From Luminiphilus sp051201685 (GTDB lineage: Bacteria > Pseudomonadota > Gammaproteobacteria > Pseudomonadales > Halieaceae), in contig NZ_CP179213.1 in the NCBI RefSeq assembly GCF_051201685.1, forward strand, positions 1,364,001 to 1,428,000: a stretch of 64,000 bases of DNA, given 5' to 3'. Positions 35,806-44,493 of the stretch are shown one piece after another. The number at the start of each line of letters is the position of its first letter. Within the stretch, counting starts at the first letter, position 1. The notes under the pieces are model-generated. The model searched no databases. It was not told the origin of the DNA and was given only the letters and a program-made list of their open reading frames with translations. Made by a program: the position numbers and the translations under genes.

Positions 35806-37122
35806 ATGGACAGGAAGACCCTTGAAGCTCATTGGATGCCGTACACCGGTAACCGCCAGTTTAAAGACGACCCGCGCATTATTACGTCTGCTGACGGGGT
35901 TTGGTACACCGACGACAAAGGTCGCAAGGTATTAGACGGGCACTCCGGGCTTTGGACGTCAGGTTTGGGGCACGGTCGCAAGGAAATCAGCGCCGCGGTG
36001 GCTCAGCAGATCAACACCCTTGATTTTGCGCCACCGTTTCAATTTGGTCACCCTCCCGCGTTTGAACTCGCTGATCGCATTAAGGACTTAATGCCGGAGG
36101 ACCTCGATTATGTTTTCTTTACCAATTCAGGGTCTGAATCTGCTGATACATCTTTGAAGATGGCTCGCGCTTACTGGCGCCTGATGGGACAGCCCACCAA
36201 GACGCGTTTTATCGGGCGTATGAAGGGTTACCACGGTGTCAATTTTGGTGGGATTTCGGTGGGCGGTATCGCCGCTAATCGAAAGTTTTTTGGTCAAGGT
36301 GTTGAAGCAGATCACTTGCGGCACACCATGCTGCCTCAGAACCTGTTTACCCGAGGCATGCCTCAAGACGGAGCTGAGCTGGCTGAGGAACTCAACGAGA
36401 TGATTGCCTTGCATGACGCCTCGACAATAGCTGCGGTTATTGTGGAGCCTATGGCAGGGTCCGCGGGAGTCATACCGCCACCCGTAGGTTATTTGCAGAA
36501 GCTGCGTGATATCTGTGACGCCAACGATATTTTATTGATTTTTGACGAGGTAATCACGGGGTTCGGTCGTTGCGGTGCGCTGACTGGAGCCGACGCTTTT
36601 GGCGTTGTGCCGGACATTCTCAACGTCGCAAAACAGATCACTAATGGCGCGATTCCGATGGGCGCGGTTATTGCGCGTGCTGGTATATACGACACATTTA
36701 TGGCCCATGGTGGGCCCGATTATGCCTTGGAGTTTGCCCATGGTTATACCTATTCTGCACACCCTGTGGCCTGCGCTGCTGGGCTGGCAGCGTTAGATGT
36801 ATTAACCGGCGAGGAGTTGCCTCAACGAGTTGCTAAAGAAGCGCCATTTTTCGAAGGGTTGCTTCATGATGCTCTAGCCGAGAAGCTCCACGTGGCTGAT
36901 GTACGTAACTATGGATTTGCGGGTGCCATCACCCTTGATCCCTATCCTGGAGAACCCATGCGAAGGCCCTTCGAAGTTGCGATGAAAATGTGGGAAAAAG
37001 GGTTCCTAGTGCGTTACGGGGGCGACACGATTCAGTTGGCGCCAATGTTCGTCATGGAGCGTCGAGAAATGGAGTCGTTAGTGGGTGCTCTGGCTGATTC
37101 ACTGACGGAATTAGCGCAGTAA
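35806..37122 (+). CDS. Omega-amino acid:pyruvate-type aminotransferase (class III)
   Basis: PLP-dependent class III aminotransferase of the beta-alanine/omega-amino acid:pyruvate type. 438 residues. Features: LDGHSGLWTSGLGHGRKE near the N-terminus, TNSGSESADTSLKMARAYW, GYHGVNFGGISVGGI, the DEVITGFGRCG acidic motif and the PLP-lysine stretch NVAKQITNGAIPMGAV. Start ATG follows a short 18-base gap after the cytochrome gene. It may serve amine or beta-alanine catabolism. A second, related aminotransferase starts at 63288. Confidence 0.93.
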   Translation: MDRKTLEAHWMPYTGNRQFKDDPRIITSADGVWYTDDKGRKVLDGHSGLWTSGLGHGRKEISAAVAQQINTLDFAPPFQFGHPPAFELADRIKDLMPEDLDYVFFTNSGSESADTSLKMARAYWRLMGQPTKTRFIGRMKGYHGVNFGGISVGGIAANRKFFGQGVEADHLRHTMLPQNLFTRGMPQDGAELAEELNEMIALHDASTIAAVIVEPMAGSAGVIPPPVGYLQKLRDICDANDILLIFDEVITGFGRCGALTGADAFGVVPDILNVAKQITNGAIPMGAVIARAGIYDTFMAHGGPDYALEFAHGYTYSAHPVACAAGLAALDVLTGEELPQRVAKEAPFFEGLLHDALAEKLHVADVRNYGFAGAITLDPYPGEPMRRPFEVAMKMWEKGFLVRYGGDTIQLAPMFVMERREMESLVGALADSLTELAQ

Positions 37123-37151
37123 TTTTTTAAACCTAAACAGGAGCATTTCAG

Positions 37152-37760
37152 TTGAAGATTGGTATTGTTGTGGGAAGCCATCGTCATGACTCTCAAAGCC
37201 GAAAAGTCGCACTTTATTTAGAGCAACAGCTTCAGTCATTGAACGCTGAAACGTGGTTGCATGACCTCGCCCATGACCCTCTGCCCTTGTGGGATGAAAA
37301 TCTAGGTAGTGGTGAGGGCCTCTGGGCTTTTCTGCCAGACTTGGTGGAGCAACTACAAAGTTCTGATGGCTTTGTCATTGTGAGTCCTGAATGGCACGGT
37401 ATGGCCACTTCCGCTGTGAAGAACTTCTTTTTGTTGTGCAACGTTCAGTCGGGCCTCGCACACAAACCGGCACTAATAACCGCTATTTCTGGTGGCGATG
37501 GGGGTGCCTATGTCGTGTCAGAGCTTCGCACTAGCAGCTATAAAAACAATCGCCTGTGTTACATCCCCGAGCAATTAGTCGTTCGCAATGTTGGCAAAGT
37601 GTTTAATGCCGACTCCGCGGAGAATGATCCGGAGGCTCATACCTACTTTGTCGACCGAGCAGATTACAGCTTAAAATTACTTTTGGCCTACAGTGAAGCC
37701 CTTGGTGCCCTTAGAGGCGGTGGGGTGGTTGACCTAGACGGTTATCCAAACGGCATGTAA
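37152..37760 (+). CDS. NADPH-dependent FMN reductase family protein
   Basis: Flavodoxin-like fold, 202 residues. It begins MKIGIVVGSHRHDSQSRKVA, has the phosphate loop SHRHDSQSRK in place of GSxRxxSxxxxLA, and SPEWHGMATSAVKNFFLL matching the family PEYNxxxxxxLKNxxD. Likely a flavin or quinone reductase. Start is TTG at 37152, with AGGAG eight bases upstream. It follows the aminotransferase by 29 bases. Confidence 0.85.
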   Translation: MKIGIVVGSHRHDSQSRKVALYLEQQLQSLNAETWLHDLAHDPLPLWDENLGSGEGLWAFLPDLVEQLQSSDGFVIVSPEWHGMATSAVKNFFLLCNVQSGLAHKPALITAISGGDGGAYVVSELRTSSYKNNRLCYIPEQLVVRNVGKVFNADSAENDPEAHTYFVDRADYSLKLLLAYSEALGALRGGGVVDLDGYPNGM

Positions 37761-37847
37761 CGGTATGGGCGGCGTTATCTGCGCATCATGTGGCTAAAGT
37801 GTTCATGGCGCAGTCTTCGCCGTTAATTTGCTCGGGGGAGCATCCTA

Positions 37848-38924
37848 TTGAAAAAGTTGCTGACGAGATTTTTTGGGGCGCTAGCGTGTGTTGTCCTTGG
37901 CTGGGTCGCGTGGTCATTTGTTGCCGCTCCCATCGTTCCCGCAATGTGGGAAGCCCCACCGAATCCTGAGCTCACTGGCGTTTTTGCCTCAAACAATCGA
38001 CTGGAAAATGTCGACACAGTGTCTATGCCGGATCTAGGGCCCGAGGATGTCGCGTGCTCAGGCGACGGTTGGTTCTACAGCGGTCTTGAGGACGGACAGA
38101 TTGTTCGCTTCAACAAGCAGGGCAACACCACGCTATTTGCGCAAACACAAGGGCGCCCTTTGGGTATGACCTTTGATGCTCAGGGTGCTTTGATAGTTGC
38201 AGATGCCTATCAGGGGCTGTTGAAAATAGGTGAGGAGGGGCGAGTTGAAACGCTGGTTGACCAGTATTTGGGTCGACGCCTTCAGTTTGTTGATGATGTC
38301 GACATTGCCGCCGACGGCACAATTTATTTTTCTGACGCCTCAATGCGCTTTGAGTTTCACAATAACCTGCTCGATTTTTATGAAGGATCGATGACGGGAA
38401 GATTATTTGCGTACTCACCCAAGACCCGGGCTGTTGAACTTTTACTCGATGGACTCTTTTTTGCGAACGGGGTCGCTCTAGGCCCTGATGACGCTTACGT
38501 ATTGATTAATGAGACAGGGTTGGGGCGGGTTCAACGCTTTTGGTTGAAAGGGCCTCAAGCTGGCAGCAGTGATGTTTTTGTTGAGCACCTTCCGGGCACA
38601 CCCGATAACATTAACTACGACGGTGATAAGACTTTCTGGATTGCTATGCCCTCGCTGCGCGCTGGAGTCGATGCGGTAGCACACTTACCGCTGTTACGGC
38701 GTTTGGTATCAGTGTTGCCAAGGGCTTTACAGGAGGCTGCAGCGACCCCAGTGAGTTTTGTCTTGGGTGTTGATCTTAATGGGTCGGTGGTGGCCAACCT
38801 GCAAGATCCTGCGCTGGGTTATAATTACATTACCAGCGCAACACCCTGCGATGACGATCTCTGGTTGGGCAGTCTTCACATGACCTCTGCAGGTTATCTG
38901 CCCCGACCTGAAGCGACCAATTAA
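37848..38924 (+). CDS. SMP-30/strictosidine synthase-like beta-propeller protein
   Basis: A 358-residue protein with an N-terminal membrane/signal segment (residues 5-27, FFGALACVVLGWVAWSFVAAP) and a six-bladed-propeller-like body. It shows GPEDVACSGDGWFYSG, TDuring-blade spacing with RPLGMTFDAQGALIVAD, FVDDVDIAADGTIYFSDAS and FANGVALGPDD, the repeats that mark SMP-30/adipocyte-plasma-membrane-associated-type lactonases or hydrolases. Start is TTG (37848) with GGGGGAG seven bases upstream. The substrate is unknown; a lactone hydrolase or esterase activity is the guess. Confidence 0.82.
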   Translation: MKKLLTRFFGALACVVLGWVAWSFVAAPIVPAMWEAPPNPELTGVFASNNRLENVDTVSMPDLGPEDVACSGDGWFYSGLEDGQIVRFNKQGNTTLFAQTQGRPLGMTFDAQGALIVADAYQGLLKIGEEGRVETLVDQYLGRRLQFVDDVDIAADGTIYFSDASMRFEFHNNLLDFYEGSMTGRLFAYSPKTRAVELLLDGLFFANGVALGPDDAYVLINETGLGRVQRFWLKGPQAGSSDVFVEHLPGTPDNINYDGDKTFWIAMPSLRAGVDAVAHLPLLRRLVSVLPRALQEAAATPVSFVLGVDLNGSVVANLQDPALGYNYITSATPCDDDLWLGSLHMTSAGYLPRPEATN

Positions 38925-38954
38925 AATTTTTAGCCAAGCTCACAGGAACTTCTC

Positions 38955-40760
38955 ATGCCCGCACCTTTGTTGTCTCGACGCGATCTGGAATTTTATCTTT
39001 ACGAAATGTTCGATGTGGAATCCCTCCAAGACCGCGAGCGGTATCAAGATCACAATCGGGAGTCCTTTGACGCTGCTTTGGATATTTCTGAAAAAATTGC
39101 CGAAGATTATTTCCTGCCGATTCGAAAAACCGTCGACCTGAATCAACCCGACTGGGATGGTGAAAAGGTCATCATGATCCCTGAAATCAAAGCGGCTTAC
39201 GATGCCGTTGCCGAGGCTGGGCTGATTTGTCCGGATCAGAGTTACGAAATGGGCGGTATGCAACTGCCGCTAGTCGTGGCGTCTTGTGCCATGGGGTATG
39301 TGACTGCAGCGGCAAGCACAACCAACGGTTTCCATGCCCTTACTGCCGCGAATGCCAACCTCCTCGAGACCCACGCATCCCAGGAGCAGATTGATACCTG
39401 GGTGCCTAGGCTGCGCACGGGGGAGTTTGCGGGCACCATGGCCCTGTCAGAGCCTCAGGCAGGCTCAAGCCTTGCCGATATGCGCACTAAGGCGGTGGCT
39501 CAGGACGATGGCACCTACCGAATATTTGGTAACAAGATTTGGATCTCAGGCGGGGACCACGAGCTTTCCAGCAATATTGTGCATGCCGTGTTGGCGCGAA
39601 TTGAAGGAGCGCCGCCGGGGGTAAAGGGCATTTCCATGTTTATTTGCCCTAAATTTCTCCTCAATGAGGACGGTTCTGTGGGGGCGCGCAACGACGTCCA
39701 GCTAGCCGGCTTATTCCACAAAATGGGTGGTCGGGGTCAAACCTCAACGGCACTGAATTTTGGCGAGGGAGAGGGCGCTGTGGCGTATTTGGTCGGCGAG
39801 CCACATCAAGGCCTGCGCTATATGTTTCACATGATGAACGAAGCCCGAGTGATGGTGGGGAGCAGTGGTGCAACTCTTGCAATGGCGGGCTACCAGTACA
39901 GTCTCGACTACGCAAAAGAGCGCCCACAAGGTCGCAAACCTTCCTCGAAGGACCCGCTGGCAGATCCGGTCATGCTGATAGAGCACGCCGACGTGAGGCG
40001 CATGTTGCTCGCTCAAAAAGCGTATGCGGAGGGAGCATGGAGCTTGTGCTTATTCGCCTCGCAACTGGTTGATGACTGGAAGACGCATCCCGATGAGGTT
40101 GGACGGGCCGATGCCTTTCAACTGCTGGATTTCCTGACGCCCATTGTCAAAACCTGGCCCTCGGAGTACGGGCCCAAGGCCAACGATCTGGCCATTCAGG
40201 TGCTCGGCGGCGCCGGCTATACCAATGAGCATCCAGTGGAGTTGATGTACCGCGATAATCGCCTAAACCCAATCCATGAAGGTACTACGGGCATTCAATC
40301 CCTTGATCTCTTGGGTAGAAAAGTGCCGCAAAACGGACTGGCGGGGTATCAGGCGTGTTTAAGCGCTATTGAATCGACTTTGGAAGCAGCAGAAGGTGTG
40401 GCTGATTGTGCGCCTATGGTCATCGCTCTGCAGACTGCCTTGGGTCATCTCAAGAGCACGACGGAGGTTCTGTTAGGTAGCATGCTGGAGCGCGACATTG
40501 ATCTGGTCATGGCAAACTCCGCGAAATACCTTGAGTTCTTTGGGCACGTGGTGGTGGGTTGGATGTGGCTGCGTCAAGGTCTGATTGCAGCGCAGGCATT
40601 GACGGCTGAATGTCACTCAGATGACACCGATTTCTATCGAGGCAAGCTCCAGAGCATGCTGTACTTCGCCCGCTGGGAGCTGCCACAAACCAAGGTTTGG
40701 GCAGACTTACTGAGTGATTTAGACGATACAACCTACACCATGGAGGCGGCTTGGTTCTAA
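38955..40760 (+). CDS. Acyl-CoA dehydrogenase, 600-residue type with extra C-terminal domain
   Basis: FAD enzyme introducing a C2=C3 double bond into acyl-CoA. 601 residues, the long form of this family. Features: ALSEPQAGSSLADMRTKA (flavin/substrate loop), ISGGDHELSSNIVHAV, the helical domain with QVLGGAGYTNEHPVELMYRDNR and the catalytic glutamate in NPIHEGTTGIQSLDLLGRK, then a C-terminal four-helix extension of about 150 residues. AGGAAC precedes the ATG. The PhzF gene overlaps its stop by one base. Confidence 0.93.
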   Translation: MPAPLLSRRDLEFYLYEMFDVESLQDRERYQDHNRESFDAALDISEKIAEDYFLPIRKTVDLNQPDWDGEKVIMIPEIKAAYDAVAEAGLICPDQSYEMGGMQLPLVVASCAMGYVTAAASTTNGFHALTAANANLLETHASQEQIDTWVPRLRTGEFAGTMALSEPQAGSSLADMRTKAVAQDDGTYRIFGNKIWISGGDHELSSNIVHAVLARIEGAPPGVKGISMFICPKFLLNEDGSVGARNDVQLAGLFHKMGGRGQTSTALNFGEGEGAVAYLVGEPHQGLRYMFHMMNEARVMVGSSGATLAMAGYQYSLDYAKERPQGRKPSSKDPLADPVMLIEHADVRRMLLAQKAYAEGAWSLCLFASQLVDDWKTHPDEVGRADAFQLLDFLTPIVKTWPSEYGPKANDLAIQVLGGAGYTNEHPVELMYRDNRLNPIHEGTTGIQSLDLLGRKVPQNGLAGYQACLSAIESTLEAAEGVADCAPMVIALQTALGHLKSTTEVLLGSMLERDIDLVMANSAKYLEFFGHVVVGWMWLRQGLIAAQALTAECHSDDTDFYRGKLQSMLYFARWELPQTKVWADLLSDLDDTTYTMEAAWF

Positions 40761-41572
40761 TGAGCCTGCCGCTCTACATCGTTAACGCGTTCACTAAAAC
40801 TTCCTTTGGTGGCAATCCCGCTGCTGTTGTGCCCCTTCCCGAGTGGTTGCCCGACAAGGTATTGCTGGGCATGGCTGCGCAGCACAACTTGTCTGAAACC
40901 GCATTTGTTGTGCCCCGGGAGGAGGGGCTTTTTGAGCTGCGTTGGTTCACACCAGGCGCGGAGGTGGAGCTCTGTGGTCACGCGACCCTTGCGTCAGCTC
41001 ACGTGCTGAGCGAGCACTTGGGGTTTCAGGGCGACGAGGTGACTTTTTCAACGCGTTTCAGTGGCGAGCTGCGTGCGCATTATTATGATGGTGCCATCGA
41101 GCTTGATTTTCCATCCCTCAATCCACAGCCCTATCAACCGGAGCCCGCACTGATAGCCGCTTTAGGGGTGCCAATCATCGCAGCGGCAATTCCTCAGGTC
41201 CATCCTTGGAAAGCGCTCTATGAAGTGGAGAGCGAGGCCGTTCTCCGGCAAGTTGTACCTGATTTTCCAGCGATTGCCGCGGCTGTAGATCACGCGGTTA
41301 TCCTCACGGCTAGAGGGGAGCGGCATGACTTCGTATCGCGCTTTTTCGCGCCTAACTTGCGTGTCAACGAAGACCCGGTCACGGGCTCTGCGCATTGTGT
41401 TCTTGCGCCCTATTGGGCGGCTAAGCTGGGCGTGACTCAATTATCCGCAGCGCAAATATCGACACGAGGCGGTGTGCTTAAGTGTGTGCTGGCTGGTGAT
41501 CGGGTGAAGCTCACTGGAGATTGCGTGACCTACGCAGTGGGGGAGATCGTTGAGTCTCTGGAGGCAGGGTAG
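40760..41572 (+). CDS. PhzF-family isomerase-like protein
   Basis: 270-residue protein with the diaminopimelate-epimerase-like PhzF fold. It starts SLPLYIVNAFTKTSFGGNPAAVV; the family's key glutamate is in NLSETAFVV; WFTPGAEVELCGHATLASAHVL and VNEDPVTGSAHCVLAPYW are typical. Function outside phenazine synthesis is unknown, and no other phz genes are present. ATG at 40760 overlaps the acyl-CoA dehydrogenase stop (TAATG). Confidence 0.93.
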   Translation: MSLPLYIVNAFTKTSFGGNPAAVVPLPEWLPDKVLLGMAAQHNLSETAFVVPREEGLFELRWFTPGAEVELCGHATLASAHVLSEHLGFQGDEVTFSTRFSGELRAHYYDGAIELDFPSLNPQPYQPEPALIAALGVPIIAAAIPQVHPWKALYEVESEAVLRQVVPDFPAIAAAVDHAVILTARGERHDFVSRFFAPNLRVNEDPVTGSAHCVLAPYWAAKLGVTQLSAAQISTRGGVLKCVLAGDRVKLTGDCVTYAVGEIVESLEAG

Positions 41573-41695
41573 CGTTTGCTAGAGCGGGGCCTACCACCTC
41601 GGTTGTGCCGCTATAATCGCTACCTCCGAAGCGGTGCCTGTGCGCAGGATTCGTGGCGCGCGTCCCGCTCAGAAATTTACCAGTCCGCTAGGGCG

Positions 41696-42901
41696 CTAAC
41701 ACTCGCGGTCTACAACGATAGCAGCCCCGATGCCCGCAGCGCCTGAAATCGCGACCACGCCTGTATTCAGATTCCGCCGCTCCAATTCATCGACCAAAGT
41801 GCTGAGTAGGTTAATCCCCGTAGCACCCATGGCGTGCCCCATTGCAATGCCGCCACCATTGACGTTGAGACGATCGTGATCAATGCCAAGTTGCCCGGCA
41901 CAATGCATGACAATGCCGGCAAATCCTTCATTGAACTCCCAGAGGTCAATATCATTCGGGGTTAGCCCGCACTGTTTAAGCGCGTCCTCAGTGGCGATAA
42001 GCCCCCCCGTTAAAGCTTCGATGGCCGGTCCTCGCTTAAACGACTGGGCCCTAATGCGAGCCCTCAATGGTAGATTGAGTCGCTTGGCTGCATTTGCCGA
42101 GCCGACCAGGGCCAATGATGCGCCATCGACAATTCCCGGTGCACATCCAGCGTGATGCATGTGTTCAATTGCAAGCACTTCAGGGCAGTGCTTCAGCAAG
42201 CGCTCATTAGCACCTTTGCTGCCCAATTCAGCAAAGAGTGGCGGAAGTTTTTTGAGGGACTCAGGACTGGAACCAGGCCGAATCAATTCGTCACGATCAA
42301 TAAGTAAGTGCCCTTGTGTATCGGCAATGGGGACTAAGGATCGCTGAAAAAAGCCTTGATCGGTGGCCGACGCTGCGCGTTGGTGCGAACGGACTGCGTA
42401 CTCGTCAAGATCGTTGCGGGATAACCCATTTTTGGTGGCAAAAAAATCGGCCACTACTCCATTGGGAACATAGGGGACCTTACCTGAGACTTCGGGATCC
42501 TCGAACAAAGCGCCTTTGTCAGACATCAGCGGCACTCGAGACATTGATTCGACCCCACCTACTGCAAAGAGGTCGCCCATTTGGGCGCTGATTTTTGCTG
42601 ACGCCAAGCCCAAGGCGGTTAAAGCCGATGTGCAAAAACTGTTGACCGTAGTGCCCGATCCCTTGGGCTGCCAGTCTGCGTACAAGCACGCTGTTTGAGC
42701 GATATTGCCACCTTGATCCCCCAGCTGACTAACACAGCCCAAGATCACTTCATCTGTGTTGACGGTTGCATGAGGAGCTCTGACTTTCATCTCGTCAAAA
42801 AGACACCGTAGTAAGTTTACCGGCTTGACGTCATTGAGACGTCCCTTGGCATTGCCTTTGCCTCTCGGGGTTCGAATTGCCTCAATGAGATAGGGCTGCA
42901 T
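41696..42901 (-). CDS. Thiolase (acetyl-CoA acyltransferase type) with altered catalytic residues
   Basis: Thiolase-fold enzyme, 401 residues, with the usual two-halves layout and the nucleophile Cys90 in VNSFCTSAL, His356 in NVNGGGIAMGHAMGATG and the NEGF tetrapeptide (324-327) for the usual NEAF. The second catalytic cysteine, normally in LCIGGGxG near the C-terminus, aligns with Ser386 in GVVAISGAAGIG, so the acid/base residue of thiolysis is missing. It could be a condensing enzyme, a hydrolase-like enzyme or a slow thiolase. It lies 24 bases downstream of the carotenoid oxygenase on the same strand. RBS AGGGGAA nine bases upstream. Confidence 0.88.
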   Translation of the reverse strand: MQPYLIEAIRTPRGKGNAKGRLNDVKPVNLLRCLFDEMKVRAPHATVNTDEVILGCVSQLGDQGGNIAQTACLYADWQPKGSGTTVNSFCTSALTALGLASAKISAQMGDLFAVGGVESMSRVPLMSDKGALFEDPEVSGKVPYVPNGVVADFFATKNGLSRNDLDEYAVRSHQRAASATDQGFFQRSLVPIADTQGHLLIDRDELIRPGSSPESLKKLPPLFAELGSKGANERLLKHCPEVLAIEHMHHAGCAPGIVDGASLALVGSANAAKRLNLPLRARIRAQSFKRGPAIEALTGGLIATEDALKQCGLTPNDIDLWEFNEGFAGIVMHCAGQLGIDHDRLNVNGGGIAMGHAMGATGINLLSTLVDELERRNLNTGVVAISGAAGIGAAIVVDREC

Positions 42902-42925
42902 AATAGTAATTCCCCTGCGCTGAAA

Positions 42926-44407
42926 TTAGTGAGAGTTAGCCGTTTGGCGCATCTGAGCCTCGCGAATATCGCTGCCATTACCCCAATAGGCATGAGAGCC
43001 TCCGGGAATACGTTGGGGGAGTGGGATTCTTGCGATGGGGCCGTCACCCAAGGTTTGGGCCTGCCAAATATAGATTTCAGCATGATTGGCCTCGCTGACA
43101 TAAGAGATGAGGTACCCATCATCCTCATCTTTGCCACCTACCCGGGGGGAGAATACTGGCTGACCCATATATTTGCCTTTGGGAAGTTCATAGCGATCAA
43201 CCTCCCTTCGGTTTTGTAGATCAAATTTTTGAATGCCACTCATCAAAAAATAGGGGATCTCTGCAGCCATAGTGTTGTAGGCGTAGCGGTTTCTAATGCC
43301 TAGGTAGCGAGCGTTGATATTGGGCATCTCAAGGCATTGCTCATCGACAATGCGCTCGCTGGCCTTGCCAGTTCGTAAATTAAAACGATATTCAGTGAGG
43401 CGCGGTTGATTAAACTGGAAGGACAAAAAGTAATTTTGAACCCGTGCGCTCGGTGTTTCCCTAGGAATCTTGGGAATAGGAGTGAGTTGCTTAAAGCCAA
43501 AAGCAACGATTTCATCGCCATCTTCCCACGCATTGACTGTATGCAGCATGTAAGTGGGCTCACACTCAAACCAACGAATATCTCCACCTGAGCCATGCCG
43601 CGGTATAACGCCAAAGCGGCTGGCCAAATCGCGGTCAAATTTTAATTTTTTCTTGCCTAGTGCTAGCAGCGCTGAGTCCCAATAGAGGGGTAAGTCATGC
43701 AGCACGGTGTAGTTTTCCGTCACCCAGCTGTCATGGGGCAGGCGTGGGCCTGGCAGGTCAATGGCCGTGACAGAGCTGACACGATTATCTTTATCGATCA
43801 CGCCGTACTCCATAAACGGCTCTGAATTAAAGCTGTAGTTAAAAAAAATCAGTTCGCCTGTGCGTTCATCAACTTTAGAGTGGGCCGAGATGCCGCGTTC
43901 CCAGCTGCCCTTAAAGTCATCGGGTCCCAGAGTACGAAAATCATCGGCGGCTAATCGATAAGGCTGACCGCACCGGGAAAACAACGTTTTAAATTCACCG
44001 TTATGAAGCACTACGTCGGTCCCAGAGCTATTTTTAAGACCTTCCTCGGCCTCAAAGCCATCCCTCAAGCCCGGGTATAGTCCCCGACCCGCTTCCATTT
44101 CAGCAGCGAGCCCAGTGGTCATCACCATTCTGTTGCGGAAGGTGGCTTTGCCATCAGCAAAGGTAGTCGCATGAACCATGCCGTCACCATCAAACCAGTG
44201 GTAGCGACCGCTTTTTGGTTGGTACACCGGATTGTGTCCATTGCGAATGTATACGCCGTCGATATCTTTTGGAATGTCTCCAATGCTACTAAGATCCGTC
44301 GCTGTGATTTCTTTATCGACTGGTCTAAATGCATCGTGATGTAAATATTCGTTATGCTCTTCTGAAGCTTGGAGCGGCAATTTCCGATCAACAATCACCT
44401 CAGCCAT
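42926..44407 (-). CDS. Carotenoid oxygenase family dioxygenase
   Basis: Non-heme iron dioxygenase that cleaves a double bond of carotenoids, apocarotenoids or stilbenes to two carbonyls. 493 residues, normal length. The four iron histidines are visible: His176 (SAHSKVD), His237 (VLHDLPLYW), His289 (MLHTVNAW) and His472 (GGSHAYW), the spacing of the RPE65/ACO family. The opening VYIRNGHNPVYQPKSGRYHWFDGDGM is family-typical. No signal peptide is visible. RBS AAGGAGC precedes the ATG. Thiolase follows in the same transcript; the HxlR-type regulator is divergent, 86 bases away. Substrate not deducible. Confidence 0.95.
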   Translation of the reverse strand: MAEVIVDRKLPLQASEEHNEYLHHDAFRPVDKEITATDLSSIGDIPKDIDGVYIRNGHNPVYQPKSGRYHWFDGDGMVHATTFADGKATFRNRMVMTTGLAAEMEAGRGLYPGLRDGFEAEEGLKNSSGTDVVLHNGEFKTLFSRCGQPYRLAADDFRTLGPDDFKGSWERGISAHSKVDERTGELIFFNYSFNSEPFMEYGVIDKDNRVSSVTAIDLPGPRLPHDSWVTENYTVLHDLPLYWDSALLALGKKKLKFDRDLASRFGVIPRHGSGGDIRWFECEPTYMLHTVNAWEDGDEIVAFGFKQLTPIPKIPRETPSARVQNYFLSFQFNQPRLTEYRFNLRTGKASERIVDEQCLEMPNINARYLGIRNRYAYNTMAAEIPYFLMSGIQKFDLQNRREVDRYELPKGKYMGQPVFSPRVGGKDEDDGYLISYVSEANHAEIYIWQAQTLGDGPIARIPLPQRIPGGSHAYWGNGSDIREAQMRQTANSH

Positions 44408-44452
44408 AGTTTTGCTCCTTATTGAATTTGTGCGTCATTATGTCTAATTGGG

Positions 44453-44468
44453 TAACATGGTACAGTTA
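44453..44468. promoter_or_regulatory. Possible operator, inverted repeat TAAC-N8-GTTA
   Basis: TAAC (44453-44456) and GTTA (44465-44468) flank 8 bases in the 86-base gap between the divergent carotenoid oxygenase and HxlR-type gene. Further GTTA lies at 44474. The site is placed where the regulator could control both genes, but short AT-rich repeats are common by chance. Confidence 0.25.
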
Positions 44469-44493
44469 TGATAGTTAATATGCGAGTTGATTG

